Of a DNA stretch of 64,000 nucleotides, positions 51,793 to 62,870 are shown one piece after another; positions within the stretch are counted from its first letter, which is position 1, and each line of letters begins with the position of its first letter. Below the pieces are notes generated by a model. The model was not told the DNA's origin and did no database searches. It saw nothing but the letters and a program-made list of their open reading frames with translations. The position numbers were made by a program, and so were the translations under genes. This stretch comes from CAVSIS01 sp963814875 (GTDB lineage Bacteria > Acidobacteriota > Thermoanaerobaculia > Thermoanaerobaculales > Sulfomarinibacteraceae), in assembly GCA_963814875.1 (NCBI GenBank), contig CAWFFJ010000016.1, positions 62,001 through 126,000 of the forward strand, in the 5' to 3' direction.

Positions 51793-53277
51793 CTAGGGCC
51801 TTACCCCGCTGAGCAGGCCGAGGCTGTACTTGAGGTCCTCGTCGACCCAGCGCACTCCACCGCCGATCAGCACCGAGGAGCGCTCGGAGAACAAGGGGTC
51901 GTCCCATCCTGCCATGAGGAACAGGTTCTGGGTCACGAAGTAGCGACCCTCGAGCCGGAGGTGGGGCGAGCTGTCGACGTCGCGGCTGAAGTCGTAGGCC
52001 TCCAGCGACAGCCGCAGGGGCCGATGGGCGAGCTCGAAGGCCTGGTCAACGCCAAACCCGCCGCGGGACTCGAAGACCCCGGCGCGCAGGGTGGTCGAGG
52101 GCAGCAGCTGGTAGCCGATCTGGGCGTTGAAGCCGATCTTGTCCTGGGTTTTGGACGTGGTCTGGGTGATCGAGCTCTGGGAGCCGTCCGGGTAGGTGGT
52201 CGTGATGACCTCGGTCGTGGTCCGGGTCGGGCCGAACGGCGAGTCGACGCCCTCGAGGCGCCAGAACCTCTTCGGCGTCATCCACAGGTCGAAGCCGAAC
52301 GACGTGCGGCTGTCACTGACGCCGGGGAGGGCCTCGCCGCGGATGTTCATCTCGAGGCGGAAGCGCTCGAAGCGCCCGATGGTGTTCTTGAGGGTGTCCA
52401 CTCCGGACTCGACCGAGTCCAGGGTCGCGTTGAACTTGTCGACCGTGGTGTCGTCGTTGATCAGCTTGCCGACCGAGCCCTCACCGGAGGCGATCTTGCT
52501 CGTGATCTCGTTGAGGTTGTTGGCGGAGACCTTGAGTCGTTCGGAGAGGTCGCGGATGTTGGCCAGCGAGTCGTGGAGGTCCTCGCGGTTCTCGCCAACG
52601 ACCCCCTGGAGCTGGTCGGCGAGAGCGTTGATCTTCTCAGCGATGCGCGGCAGCTCGTCACGCAGGGTCGTCGAGAAGTCGCGGAAGTTCGCGGTGGTGG
52701 CGTTGACATTGGCCTGGTTGGCGGCAATCAGCTCCTTGAGCTCGGCGGTAGTCTCGCGGATGTTGGTGACGATGTCCGAGATCGCCTCGGCCCCTTTCTC
52801 CCCGCCGAGGGAATCGCTCAGCGCGCTGGTGACGCGCTTGACGTCGGCGCCGATGTCGGTCGCGACCTTGAGCACGTCGTCGAAGGAGGGCGGCGTGCCG
52901 CCCTCGAGCACCGTTCCCGGCGCGAGCAGCGGTGCGTTCGGATCGCCGGGGTAGATCTCGATGTACTTGTCGCCGAGCATGCCGAGATTCGCGACCTGGG
53001 CGCGGGCGCCGGTGTGCAGGGTCACCCCGGGCTCGAGGGAGAGCGAGCACAGGGCGCGGGCGCCGTCGAGCCGGATCCCTTCCACCTTGCCGACCCGGAC
53101 CCCGGCGATGCGCACCGCCGCCTGGCGGTCGAGTCCGGCGACCGACGGAAACGACGCGTCCACCAGGAGCCGCTCACCGCGTTCGCCCACCGGGATGTCC
53201 TCGATCTTGATGATGAACGCACCGAGGATGATCAGCCCGACGAGCATGAACAGACCGATCTTGGCGGCTGGGGTCAT
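51793..53277 (-). CDS. mlaD: MlaD-type MCE protein with C-terminal beta-barrel-like region
   Basis: A 494-residue substrate-binding component of an Mla-type lipid transporter. One N-terminal membrane helix (residues 7-27) is followed by an MCE domain (PSVAGLDRQAAVRIAGVRVG, ANLGMLGDKYIEIYPG). Residues about 150-310 are a long helix with heptads. Residues about 310-494 alternate short strands with aromatic girdles (GFNAQIGYQLLPSTTLRAGVFE, LRLEGRYFVTQNLFLMAGWDD), as in an outer-membrane barrel, ending in a strand. It may span the envelope from inner membrane to outer membrane. ATG overlaps the mlaF stop (ATGA). Confidence 0.85.
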   Translation of the reverse strand: MTPAAKIGLFMLVGLIILGAFIIKIEDIPVGERGERLLVDASFPSVAGLDRQAAVRIAGVRVGKVEGIRLDGARALCSLSLEPGVTLHTGARAQVANLGMLGDKYIEIYPGDPNAPLLAPGTVLEGGTPPSFDDVLKVATDIGADVKRVTSALSDSLGGEKGAEAISDIVTNIRETTAELKELIAANQANVNATTANFRDFSTTLRDELPRIAEKINALADQLQGVVGENREDLHDSLANIRDLSERLKVSANNLNEITSKIASGEGSVGKLINDDTTVDKFNATLDSVESGVDTLKNTIGRFERFRLEMNIRGEALPGVSDSRTSFGFDLWMTPKRFWRLEGVDSPFGPTRTTTEVITTTYPDGSQSSITQTTSKTQDKIGFNAQIGYQLLPSTTLRAGVFESRGGFGVDQAFELAHRPLRLSLEAYDFSRDVDSSPHLRLEGRYFVTQNLFLMAGWDDPLFSERSSVLIGGGVRWVDEDLKYSLGLLSGVRP

Positions 53278-54044
53278 GGTGTCTCCTCCTCGTCCTGGGG
53301 CACCTCACCGTTCAGAAACGCCTGCACGTAGGGGTCGGGAAGCCTGGCGAACTCGTCCGGAGGGGCGAACGCGATGATGCGACCGTACCGGAGCATGGCG
53401 ATCCTGTCGGCGATCCGCATGGCGAGGCTCATGTCGTGGGTAATGGTCACCGCAGTGACCTCGAGCTGCCGTCGCATGGCGTTGATGACCGCGGCGATGC
53501 GTGCGGTGTTGATGGGGTCGAGACCGGTGGTCGGCTCGTCGAAGAGCAGGATCTGGGGCTCCAGCGCGATCGCGCGGGCGAAGCCAACTCGACGCCGCAT
53601 CCCGCCTGAGAGCTCGGCAGGCATCCTGGTCTCGACGTCGTTGAGGCCGACCTGCCGCAGGCACTCTCGCACGCGCTCGGAGATCGCCGGTCGACTGCGC
53701 CGGGTGTGCCGCCGCAGCGGGAACGCGATGTTGTCGAACACCGTCATCGAGTCAAACAGCGCGCCCTCCTGGAAGCTCATGCCGAAGCGCTTTCGCAGAT
53801 TGAGCGCGATCTCCGGGGCGGCCGCGGTGAGGTCGACGCCATCGACCACCACGTGGCCCTCGTCGGGCAGGTAGAGCCCGATCAGGTGCTTGATGAGGAC
53901 GGTCTTGCCGGCGCCCGAGCCGCCGACCACCACGACCGACTCACCGGACAGGACCTCCAAATCAACACCGTCCAGCACACGGTTGGAACCGAACGACTTG
54001 ACCAGTGAGATGACGCTGATCTTGGGCTGCGTGAGGGTTTCCAT
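53274..54044 (-). CDS. mlaF: Mla-type ABC transporter ATPase
   Basis: A 256-residue ATPase. Walker A GGSGAGKT, Q-loop RFGMSFQ, signature LSGGMRRRVGFARA, Walker B LLFDEP and the switch His in ITHDMS are all present. It powers lipid exchange by MlaE in the inner membrane. Seven bases separate it from mlaE. Confidence 0.93.
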   Translation of the reverse strand: METLTQPKISVISLVKSFGSNRVLDGVDLEVLSGESVVVVGGSGAGKTVLIKHLIGLYLPDEGHVVVDGVDLTAAAPEIALNLRKRFGMSFQEGALFDSMTVFDNIAFPLRRHTRRSRPAISERVRECLRQVGLNDVETRMPAELSGGMRRRVGFARAIALEPQILLFDEPTTGLDPINTARIAAVINAMRRQLEVTAVTITHDMSLAMRIADRIAMLRYGRIIAFAPPDEFARLPDPYVQAFLNGEVPQDEEETP

Positions 54045-54051
54045 CGCCGCC

Positions 54052-54828
54052 TCAGAACAGGATCTTGGTGAGGAAGAAGTCGGACAGCAAGATGGACAGC
54101 GAACCCATCACCACCGCAGCCGTGGTCGCCCGACCGACGCCCTCGGCCCCGCCCGACGTGTAGAACCCCTTGGAGCAGCCGGTGACCGCGAGGATGAAGC
54201 CGAAGAACGCCGCCTTGATCAGCCCCGACGTGACGTCGTTGACCTCCATGTACTGGAAGGTTCTGCGCCAGTAGACATAGCCGTTGGCGCCGAAGAGACC
54301 CACCGCGATGGCGTAGCCGCCGAGAATGCCAACGGCGTCACCGACCAGGGTGAGCAGCGGCAGCATGAGCACCGAGGAGCCGACCCGCGGGACGACCAGG
54401 TACTGGATGGGCTCGGTCGCCATCGCGTAGAGCGCGTCGATCTGCTCGGTGACGCGCATGGTACCGAGCTCCGCGGCCATCGAGGACCCGACCCTTCCCG
54501 CAACCATCAGTGCGGTCAGCACCGGCGCCAGCTCGCGGGTCAATGACAGCGCCACGACCGAGGCGACGAAGCCCTCGGCATGGAAGCGCTCGAAGCCGCG
54601 GTAGGTCTGCAGGGCCAGGACCATGCCGGTGAACATCGTGGTCAGGAAGACCACGGGGATCGAGTCGTAGCCGACGCGCACCATCTGCTTGAGCCACTCG
54701 CGCGGCTCGAACGGGGGCCGGACCAACCACAGGAAGGACTGGGCCGCGATGTAGAAGAAACGGCCCAGCTCCTCGAGGACGTGCAGGACCAGCAGGCCGA
54801 AGCTCTCCAGCCAGGCAACCACCCGCAC
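54052..54828 (-). CDS. mlaE: MlaE-type ABC transporter permease
   Basis: A 258-residue permease with about five membrane segments and the family signature LTRELAPVLTALMVAGRVGSSMAAELGTMRVTEQIDA. Forms the inner-membrane core with MlaF and MlaD. It starts five bases after dnaB. Confidence 0.92.
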   Translation of the reverse strand: MRVVAWLESFGLLVLHVLEELGRFFYIAAQSFLWLVRPPFEPREWLKQMVRVGYDSIPVVFLTTMFTGMVLALQTYRGFERFHAEGFVASVVALSLTRELAPVLTALMVAGRVGSSMAAELGTMRVTEQIDALYAMATEPIQYLVVPRVGSSVLMLPLLTLVGDAVGILGGYAIAVGLFGANGYVYWRRTFQYMEVNDVTSGLIKAAFFGFILAVTGCSKGFYTSGGAEGVGRATTAAVVMGSLSILLSDFFLTKILF

Positions 54829-54833
54829 CTCCC

Positions 54834-56207
<1,374 letters not shown>

Positions 56208-56270
56208 CAGACGCCTATCCTACCTCGACCCGAAACGAAAACGCAGTGCCGAGGCCACCTCCCACCCATA

Positions 56271-56443
56271 CACCACCAAGACACCAAGAGAGGGCCTGTG
56301 ATTCGAGTCCCGAGCCTCATTCCCCAGTCGACCCCGGAACTGCCGAGAGACCGCTTGAACGCACGAGAGGATCCTTCACTTCTCCAACACTCTCCACCAG
56401 CTGTCTCGATGCGATGACTTGGTGTCTTGGTGTCTTGGTGGTT
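56271..56443. repeat. interspersed element B4 with inverted CACCAAGA octamer ends
   Basis: CACCACCAAGACACCAAGAG (56271-56290) is mirrored by CTTGGTGTCTTGGTGTCTTGGTGGTT (56418-56443). It lies between dnaB's start and the aroB stop, ending two bases from the latter. Confidence 0.8.
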
Positions 56444-56444
56444 C

Positions 56445-57533
56445 TCACGGTCGGCTGCGGCCGAGGGTGGCGAGCACGTCGCGGAGCTCGGCGGTGGCCA
56501 CGCGCTGGCCGAGGACCACGCCGTCGTCGGTGGGGAGCACCCAGGCAACGCCACCGTCGTCACGTTTCTTGTCCCGTGCGAGGTGGTCGAGGATGCCCTC
56601 GACGGAGAGGTCGGTGACCGGCGGCAGCGGTCCCAGCGCGGTCACCGCGGAGCGCAGGCGGTCGGCGGAGGACTCCGACAACAGGCCGCGCCGGTTGGAC
56701 AGCTCGGCGACCGCGAGCAGGCCCCACGCCACCGCCTCGCCGTGCACAAAGCGGCGGTAGCCGGTGGCGGCCTCGAGCGCGTGTCCGACGGTGTGCCCAA
56801 GGTTCAGTGCGGCGCGACGGCCGGCCTCGCGCTCGTCGGCCTCGACCAACTCGGCCTTGACGGCCACCGCCCGAGCGACCAGCTCGCGCCAGCGCTCGGA
56901 CGACAGCGACGAGGGGGCGTCGATCGGCCGGTCGAGCAGCTCGAGCAGGCCGCGGTCGGCGATCCAGGCGTGCTTGACGACCTCGGCGAGCCCGGCTCGC
57001 AGCTCGCGAGGCGGGAGCGTGGCGAGGGTCGCGACGTCGGCGACCACCAGCCGCGGCGGCCAGAAGGCGCCGGCGAGGTTCTTGCCCGCCCCGAGGTTGA
57101 TCCCGGTCTTGCCCCCGACCGCTGCATCGACCATGGCGAGCAGCGTTGTCGGGACCGCGATCCAGTCGATCCCGCGCAGGTAGACCGCTGCGGCGAAGCC
57201 GATCAGGTCGGTCACCACGCCGCCGCCGACCGCCGCCACCGTGTCGCCGCGGTGCAGACCGCGCGCGAGGAGGGTCGCGAGCACGGTCTCGATCTGCGAC
57301 CAGCACTTGCTCGCCTCCCCGTCGGGCAGCTCCAGCGGCGCGCCAGCACCGAGCGCCTCGGCCGCCGCGCGGGCCCACAGCGGGCCTACGGTGACATCCG
57401 AACCCACGGCTCGCGGGCGCGGAACGCCTTCCGCCGCGGCGAGCTCGCCGAGCCGCGCGAGCAGTCCCTCCCCAACCAGCACCGTGTAGGCGCCGCGCTC
57501 GCTTCGGATGCTGCGCCGGATCGGGTGGTCCAC
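56445..57533 (-). CDS. aroB: 3-dehydroquinate synthase
   Basis: AroB makes 3-dehydroquinate in the shikimate pathway, using NAD and zinc. Seen are the NAD segment VGGGVVTDLIGFAAAVYLRGI, VPTTLLAMVDAAVGGKTGINL with catalytic Lys, GKNLAGAFWPP, the metal ligands in AEVVKHA, NLGHTVGHALE and HGEAVAWG. Length 362. The GTG at 57533 is favoured over GTG 57575 because a TAGACT box at 57579-57584 leaves no room for the earlier start. Confidence 0.93.
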   Translation of the reverse strand: MDHPIRRSIRSERGAYTVLVGEGLLARLGELAAAEGVPRPRAVGSDVTVGPLWARAAAEALGAGAPLELPDGEASKCWSQIETVLATLLARGLHRGDTVAAVGGGVVTDLIGFAAAVYLRGIDWIAVPTTLLAMVDAAVGGKTGINLGAGKNLAGAFWPPRLVVADVATLATLPPRELRAGLAEVVKHAWIADRGLLELLDRPIDAPSSLSSERWRELVARAVAVKAELVEADEREAGRRAALNLGHTVGHALEAATGYRRFVHGEAVAWGLLAVAELSNRRGLLSESSADRLRSAVTALGPLPPVTDLSVEGILDHLARDKKRDDGGVAWVLPTDDGVVLGQRVATAELRDVLATLGRSRP

Positions 57534-57627
57534 GTTCCCGTGTCCCCTCTCGTTGCGATCGGGCCCGCACACCACCTCAGTCTACTGCCTCCACGCCATC
57601 GACCCGGGCTCTTCACGACAGGCGACG

Positions 57628-57658
57628 AAAAGGCCCGGGCGGGAGACCCACCCGGGCC
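57628..57658 (-). terminator. terminator of the TonB-dependent receptor gene
   Basis: GGCCCGGGTGGG-TCT-CCCGCCCGGGCC on the coding strand followed by TTTTCG, about 20 bases after the stop. A 12-base stem with one mismatch. Confidence 0.8.
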
Positions 57659-57680
57659 GAGAGAACGCGTCCGCGACGCC

Positions 57681-60600
57681 CTAGAAGGTGTAGCGGAGTC
57701 CGAGCTTCGCGCGCCAGCGGGAGCGCAGGTTGTCGAGCACGAACAGCGGGTTCTGGTCGGGGTCAGTGACCTGGTTGTAGATCTGATAAATCGGTTTGCC
57801 GGTGGCCTGATCGATGCCGAGGTACTTGGCCGGGGTAATGGTGCCGAAGTTGACATAGGTGACGTGCCCGGCCTTGGCGTCGATCAGGTTGAGGAAGTTG
57901 AGGATGTCGCCGGTGAGCTCGAGCTCGCCGTAGGGCACCGGGATGTTCTGGCCGATGTGGAGGTCGAGGCTCTGGGTCCAGGGACCGTACTGGGCGTTGC
58001 GCGGCGCGATCTTGCCCAGGTACTTGTCGTAGCCGGTCGCCTGGAGGAAGGACAGCATCTGGTCCCAGGTGCCGCCCTGCATGATGACGTCATCCGGGCC
58101 CGAGGGGACGTAGAACAGGTCGTTGCCGGTGGTGGTGTCGCCGTTGACGCTCGGGAAGTTGGAGGCGAAGATCAGGGAGAACGGGCGCCCGCTCTGGCGG
58201 TTGAAGTAGGCCGACAGGGTGGTCGACCACCGGGTCTCGGCGTTGAAGGTGTAGGCGACCGAGGCTGACAGGCGGTGCTTGACCTCGAAGTCCGAGGTGC
58301 TCTCGCCCGGGTTGTTGGGGTCGACCGCCTCGTTGTACTGCCAGTTCGAGACCGCGCGGCTGGAGCTGCCCTCGTTGACGGTCGTGGCCCTGGCCCAGGT
58401 GTAGGCAAGGTAGCCGTAGGCGCCGCCGCTGTAGGGCCGCTCGAGCTTGAAAGTGACGTTCTTCTGCTCGCCCTTGTCGGTGTTGGTGAGCAGGTAGGCG
58501 CCGGTGAAGGTGCTGTCGATGGATGAGAAGTAGGGACGGCCGTCCCACATCGTCCCGGTCTGCTGCAGGTTGATGTTCTGGTACAGGATGTCCTTCTGGA
58601 CCTTGGCGTAGAGACCCTCGACCGTGGCGACCATGTTCCACCACGGCAGCCGCTGGTCGTAGGCGAGGTTCATGCGCCACACCTGCGGGAACTCGAAGTT
58701 CGGGTCGACCAGGTTGACCTCCTGGCTGGAGCCCTGCACACCGGGCAGGTCGGCCAGTGTCGGCTGATTGAACGGGTCGGGGTTAAAGGGGATCGAGCCA
58801 GTGGCGCGCAGCGTAGTCTGCTCGATGCCGTTGCGGCCGTAGTTGTTGGAGATCCAGACGTAGGGGCTGCGGCCGGCGAAGAGGCCGAGGCCGCCGCGCA
58901 GCTGGGACATGCCGTCGCCCTTGATGTCCCAGTTGAAGCCGACGCGGGGCGACCACAGGATGTTGCCGCTCGGCATCTCGCTGTTCTTGTAGCCGAAGAT
59001 CTCCTGGACCAGCGGGTTGTCCTGGGGCTTGTCGGGGAACAGCGGGATGTCGGCGCGGAGGCCGAACACCATGCTCACGTTGGAGCGTGCCCGCCAGGTG
59101 TCGCCGGCGTAGAAACCGAGCTGCTGGACGCTGAACTCGTCGTAGGGCTGGGCGTCGTTGGAGTAGGTGTAGTCGTACTGCTTCGCGTTGCCGGCGTAGA
59201 AGTCCGTCAGGCTGTTGAACTGGTAGGCGCCGAAGGCCTGCTGGATGAAGAGGTTCTTGAAGCTGAACAGCTCGTTGTGGGTGCCGAGGACGATCTCGTG
59301 GTCACCGGCGAAGAAGGTGAAGTCGTCGGTGATCTCGGTGATGTCCTGGTCGAGCGAGTTTGCGGTCGAGTAGTCCTCGGAGCCGACCTTGAAGTCGGCC
59401 GAGCTGTTGGTCAGGTTCTGGATCGTGATCGACGGGAAGGGGTCGCCGACGTAATTGCGGCGGTCCTTGATCGTCTGGTAGACCAGGCGGCCCTGGTTGA
59501 ACTTGGTGTCGCCGAACACGCTGTCGAGCTGGGCCACGGTCGAGTTGGTCTCGTCGTGGAAGGTGTAGGCGTAGTTCGGGAAGGGATAGCTGTAGGACGA
59601 CGGGAACAGGATCAGGTTGTCGGCCTTGACGTAGTTGTGGCGGAAGGTGAGGTTGTGGGCGTCGGAGATGTTCCAGTCGAGGCGGCCGAAGTAGAGGTCG
59701 CTGTCGATGGGCTTGGTGACCTGGCCGAAACCGCCGGTGTCGTAGCCGTAGGTCGTCTTCAGGAAGCTGCTGAACGTCTGCGCATCGTCGAGCGCGGTGC
59801 AGCCCGAGTAGCAGTTGCCGGCGCTGCCGTCGAGGGACCAGCCGGAGGGCGAGTCCTTGCGCGAGATCTCGGCGTTGACGAAGAAGAACAGCTTGTCCTT
59901 CATGACCGGGCCGCCGAGGCGGAAGCCGTACTGCTTCTCCTTGAAGGTGCCGAGGGCGGGGAAGTCATACGGGCCCTTGCCGACGTAGCCGTCGTCGAAG
60001 AAGTAGCCGAAGACCGATCCGGCGAAGGTGTTCGAGCCGCTGCGGGTCACCAGGTTGATGCCGCCGCCGGAGAACATGCCCTGGCGGACGTCATAGGGCG
60101 AGACCAGGAGCTGGAGCTCCTTGACCGCCTCGAGGCTGATCGGCTGGGTCGCGGCCTGGCCGCCGGGGGTGCCGGAGTCGGCGAGCCCGAACAGGTCGTT
60201 GTTGACCGCGCCGTCGATCTGGATGTTGTTGTAGCGGTTGTTGCGGCCGGCGACGGAGAGCACGGTCTGGCCGTCGTTGATCGCGCCCGCGTTGAACAGC
60301 GGGTTGATCCGGGCCAGATCGGTCAGGCTGCGCTCGATCTTGGGCAGCGACTCGACGAGCTGGACCGGGACGTTGGATGTCTGGCCCATCTTGGTCGGGT
60401 TGATGAGCGGGTCGGACTGGGCGAAGACCTCGACTTCGCCGGTCGCGGCCTCGAGCCGGAGCTTGAGCTCGAGGTTGGTGTCCTCACCGAGGCGGACGGC
60501 GACGTTGCCCTGCTGCAGGGTCGTGAACCCGGTCAGCGACGCCTCCACCTGGTACATCCCGGGTCGCAGGTTGCGCAGGCGGAACCGACCCTGGTCATCG

Positions 60601-60785
60601 GTCACCGAGGTGTAGCGGGTGCCGGTATCAGCCAGCACCGCCACGATGGACACGCCGGGGAGCACGTCCCCGTTGGGGTCGGTGATCACGCCGCTCAGCG
60701 CGCCGGTGGTCACGCCCTGGGCGTACACCGACCCCGCCGCCAGCGCAAGCGCCAGGCCGACAAGCAAGACTCTCCTCAACAACAT
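57681..60785 (-). CDS. Oar-like TonB-dependent outer-membrane receptor with CarboxypepD_reg domain
   Basis: A 1034-residue outer-membrane protein. Signal peptide to about residue 22 (AAGSVYAQ); carboxypeptidase regulatory-like Ig domain about 26-110 (GALSGVITDPNGDVLPGVSI); plug domain about 125-260 (VPVQLVESLPKIERSLTDLARINP, GGINLVTRSGSN); then a 22-strand-type barrel ending in Phe (KLGLRYTF). The architecture is typical of Oar-like receptors, abundant in Acidobacteria, that move large substrates such as glycans or secreted proteins. Substrate unknown. AAGGAGG precedes the ATG. Single-gene unit with its own terminator. Confidence 0.9.
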   Translation of the reverse strand: MLLRRVLLVGLALALAAGSVYAQGVTTGALSGVITDPNGDVLPGVSIVAVLADTGTRYTSVTDDQGRFRLRNLRPGMYQVEASLTGFTTLQQGNVAVRLGEDTNLELKLRLEAATGEVEVFAQSDPLINPTKMGQTSNVPVQLVESLPKIERSLTDLARINPLFNAGAINDGQTVLSVAGRNNRYNNIQIDGAVNNDLFGLADSGTPGGQAATQPISLEAVKELQLLVSPYDVRQGMFSGGGINLVTRSGSNTFAGSVFGYFFDDGYVGKGPYDFPALGTFKEKQYGFRLGGPVMKDKLFFFVNAEISRKDSPSGWSLDGSAGNCYSGCTALDDAQTFSSFLKTTYGYDTGGFGQVTKPIDSDLYFGRLDWNISDAHNLTFRHNYVKADNLILFPSSYSYPFPNYAYTFHDETNSTVAQLDSVFGDTKFNQGRLVYQTIKDRRNYVGDPFPSITIQNLTNSSADFKVGSEDYSTANSLDQDITEITDDFTFFAGDHEIVLGTHNELFSFKNLFIQQAFGAYQFNSLTDFYAGNAKQYDYTYSNDAQPYDEFSVQQLGFYAGDTWRARSNVSMVFGLRADIPLFPDKPQDNPLVQEIFGYKNSEMPSGNILWSPRVGFNWDIKGDGMSQLRGGLGLFAGRSPYVWISNNYGRNGIEQTTLRATGSIPFNPDPFNQPTLADLPGVQGSSQEVNLVDPNFEFPQVWRMNLAYDQRLPWWNMVATVEGLYAKVQKDILYQNINLQQTGTMWDGRPYFSSIDSTFTGAYLLTNTDKGEQKNVTFKLERPYSGGAYGYLAYTWARATTVNEGSSSRAVSNWQYNEAVDPNNPGESTSDFEVKHRLSASVAYTFNAETRWSTTLSAYFNRQSGRPFSLIFASNFPSVNGDTTTGNDLFYVPSGPDDVIMQGGTWDQMLSFLQATGYDKYLGKIAPRNAQYGPWTQSLDLHIGQNIPVPYGELELTGDILNFLNLIDAKAGHVTYVNFGTITPAKYLGIDQATGKPIYQIYNQVTDPDQNPLFVLDNLRSRWRAKLGLRYTF

Positions 60786-60987
60786 CTGAACCTCCTTATG
60801 TGTCGCACCGGTCCGACAGCGTCGAGCTGCTCACAACCGGAGCCGCGATAATAATCTCCCATAGCGCTCGAATCGAGAAGCCCCCGTAAGAAATCCGTGA
60901 AGATTGCCCGGAACAGTTTCCCAAGGCCCATCCCGGGACCTCCCGTCGTGGTCTCTCTACGCCGCCACGACCGGCCTCCACCCAGTC

Positions 60988-62670
60988 TCACGGCGCTTCC
61001 GATCCCCGCGCGGGGCGCTCGCCCACGACCACCGGGGCGAGGCTCCAGTTCGCGTCCACACGCGGCGTCCACGCGCCGGCGTGCTCGAGGTGCTCGGCGA
61101 TCAGGTCGGTGATCGACCGGTCGATGGTGCGCACCCGCTCGGCGGTCGCGAGGTGGGGGAAGCCGCCACCTCCGGCGGCGCGGTAGCTGTTGACTGCGAC
61201 AGTCAAAGTTCGATCGGGGTTGAGCGGACGCCCGTGCCACACGATATCGTGGACTCGATGCCCCTCGGGCTGGCGCGAGTCGATGCCGTAGCTCAGACCG
61301 GCCATCGTGTCGACGTTGTACGGCGCGACCCGCGGGTCCGACAGCACGACGCAGCCCTCCGGGGCGCACTCGAGCCCGTCGTACCAGCGCGCGGCGTGCT
61401 CGAGGACATCCGCGACCTCCGCTCCTTTCAGCCGAACCACGACGAGACTGTTTGCGAACACGTACAGCGACTCGACCCAGCGCCGGGTCACCGGCCCAGG
61501 GTCGAGGGTCGGCGTGTGCGGGTCGAGCAGCGAGGCGAGCGAGAGCTCGGCACCGGTGGCCTCGAGCTGGGTTGCATGGATGAGGTCGACGGCGGTGCAG
61601 TCGGCGAGGCGGCACCGGGCCACATCGACCGCGGCCGTCGTCGTCGCCACGACCTGGTCGAGCGCGGCGACGACGCGGGCGTGGAGCCCGGCGAAGGTGC
61701 GTTCGAGGTCCGGGTCCGGCGAGACGTCCGCAGTCGAGAGGTTCTCGCCGTGCCACGCAACCCGCTTCCACCCGTCGGCCCCGCGCTCGAGCTCGAGGTC
61801 GACTCGGGTGACGAACCGCGCCCTCGAGCCGGGCTGGGCGACGATGACCCCGCCGAGTGAGAACGGAGCGATGTCACGGTGGGTGTGGCCGGTGAGGAGG
61901 ACGTCGATTCCCGGCACTGCAGCGAGGCGCCGGCCCCAGTTCTCGAGCTCGTCCGAGGCGTCACCGGAGCCTTCGAGCCCGGTATGGGCGAGCACCACCA
62001 CCAGATCGCAGCGCTCCGCGCCGCGCAGCCGCTCCACCCAGCGCCGCGCGGCAGCGTCCATGGGCTCGAAGCGCAGCCCCTGGTAGTGCGCCGGGATCTC
62101 CCATCCGGGGACGTTCGGCGTGGTCAGTCCGAGCACCCCGACACGGACCAGGCCCGCCGTGACGATCAGATAGGGAGGGAACGCGGGCTCGCCGGTCGCG
62201 GTGTCGATCACATTGGCGGACAGGAACGGGAAGTTGGCCGCGCGCTCAGCAGCGCGCAGCGGGCCGAGCCCGAAGTTGAACTCGTGGTTGCCGACCGCCA
62301 TCGCCAGGTAGCCGATGCGCGACATCGCCTCGATCGTCGGGCTCGCTTCCCCCCAGCGCACATGCGCGTACTCCTCGAGCGGGGTGCCCTGGATGCTGTC
62401 CCCCGAGTCGAACAGAAGCACCGGGTGGTCGGTCGATTCCCGGATGCCGCGAACGAGAGTGGCAACCTCGGTCAACGAGCCGCGCGCGGGACGTTGGTCG
62501 AGGTCGTTGAACGCGAGCACCCGACCGTGGAGGTCCGAGGTGTGGAGAAGAGTGACGCGCTGACGCGGAAGCTCTGCCGCAGACAGGGACCCCGGCGCGG
62601 CGATGACGACGAGCGTCAGGCAAAGGAGCAGACGACGTGGAGTCAGCACGAGCATCCTGGCTGCCGGCAT
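60988..62670 (-). CDS. 5'-nucleotidase/2',3'-cyclic phosphodiesterase family (UshA-like)
   Basis: A 560-residue exported enzyme. After the signal peptide the metallophosphatase domain shows LLHTSDLHGR, DSGDSIQG, GNHEFNFG, LAHTGLEGS and TGHTHRDI, the full set of dimetal ligands. The C-terminal half is the substrate domain with YVFANSLVVVRLKGAEV and NSYRAAGGGGF (aromatic stack for the base is on the expected loop). It would strip phosphate from extracellular nucleotides. Start ATG 62670 with GGAGG in front; ATG 62655 is an alternative. The gap 60786-60987 to the receptor gene has only the receptor leader. Confidence 0.88.
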   Translation of the reverse strand: MPAARMLVLTPRRLLLCLTLVVIAAPGSLSAAELPRQRVTLLHTSDLHGRVLAFNDLDQRPARGSLTEVATLVRGIRESTDHPVLLFDSGDSIQGTPLEEYAHVRWGEASPTIEAMSRIGYLAMAVGNHEFNFGLGPLRAAERAANFPFLSANVIDTATGEPAFPPYLIVTAGLVRVGVLGLTTPNVPGWEIPAHYQGLRFEPMDAAARRWVERLRGAERCDLVVVLAHTGLEGSGDASDELENWGRRLAAVPGIDVLLTGHTHRDIAPFSLGGVIVAQPGSRARFVTRVDLELERGADGWKRVAWHGENLSTADVSPDPDLERTFAGLHARVVAALDQVVATTTAAVDVARCRLADCTAVDLIHATQLEATGAELSLASLLDPHTPTLDPGPVTRRWVESLYVFANSLVVVRLKGAEVADVLEHAARWYDGLECAPEGCVVLSDPRVAPYNVDTMAGLSYGIDSRQPEGHRVHDIVWHGRPLNPDRTLTVAVNSYRAAGGGGFPHLATAERVRTIDRSITDLIAEHLEHAGAWTPRVDANWSLAPVVVGERPARGSEAP

Positions 62671-62870
62671 TCTACCTCCGCCCGTCGTACACTGGCTCAG
62701 GTTTCGGACGATCCGTCCAGAGTAGATTCCAGCCGTCGGTCTGGAGGCCGCGCCGGTGAACTCTCAACCCGTTCTCCTCGGAAGACATCACGTTGCGGCC
62801 GGTGAAGCCGCGGAATGCCGCCTCACGGGCGGTGGTTGAGCGTGGCGGTGTCGATCCGCGAGGCTGCGCC

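Noticed and set aside
48458..51907. A 1149-codon open frame that would fuse RadA's zinc finger to the membrane protein
   Set aside because: The middle is the wrong-frame reading of radA (Arg/Gly-rich, no domains). The membrane protein has its own ATG overlapping the radA stop.
59277..60851. A 524-codon + strand frame antisense to the TonB receptor
   Set aside because: Val/Asp/Glu/Gly-rich mirror of the receptor coding strand, no domain, no ribosome site.
62672..62830. Minus-strand stretch AFRGFTGRNVMSSEENGL...PVYDGRR that reads like a protein C-terminus
   Set aside because: It could be the end of a lost sulfatase or similar gene, but it has no start, is short, and overlaps the aroC promoter region; not enough to annotate.
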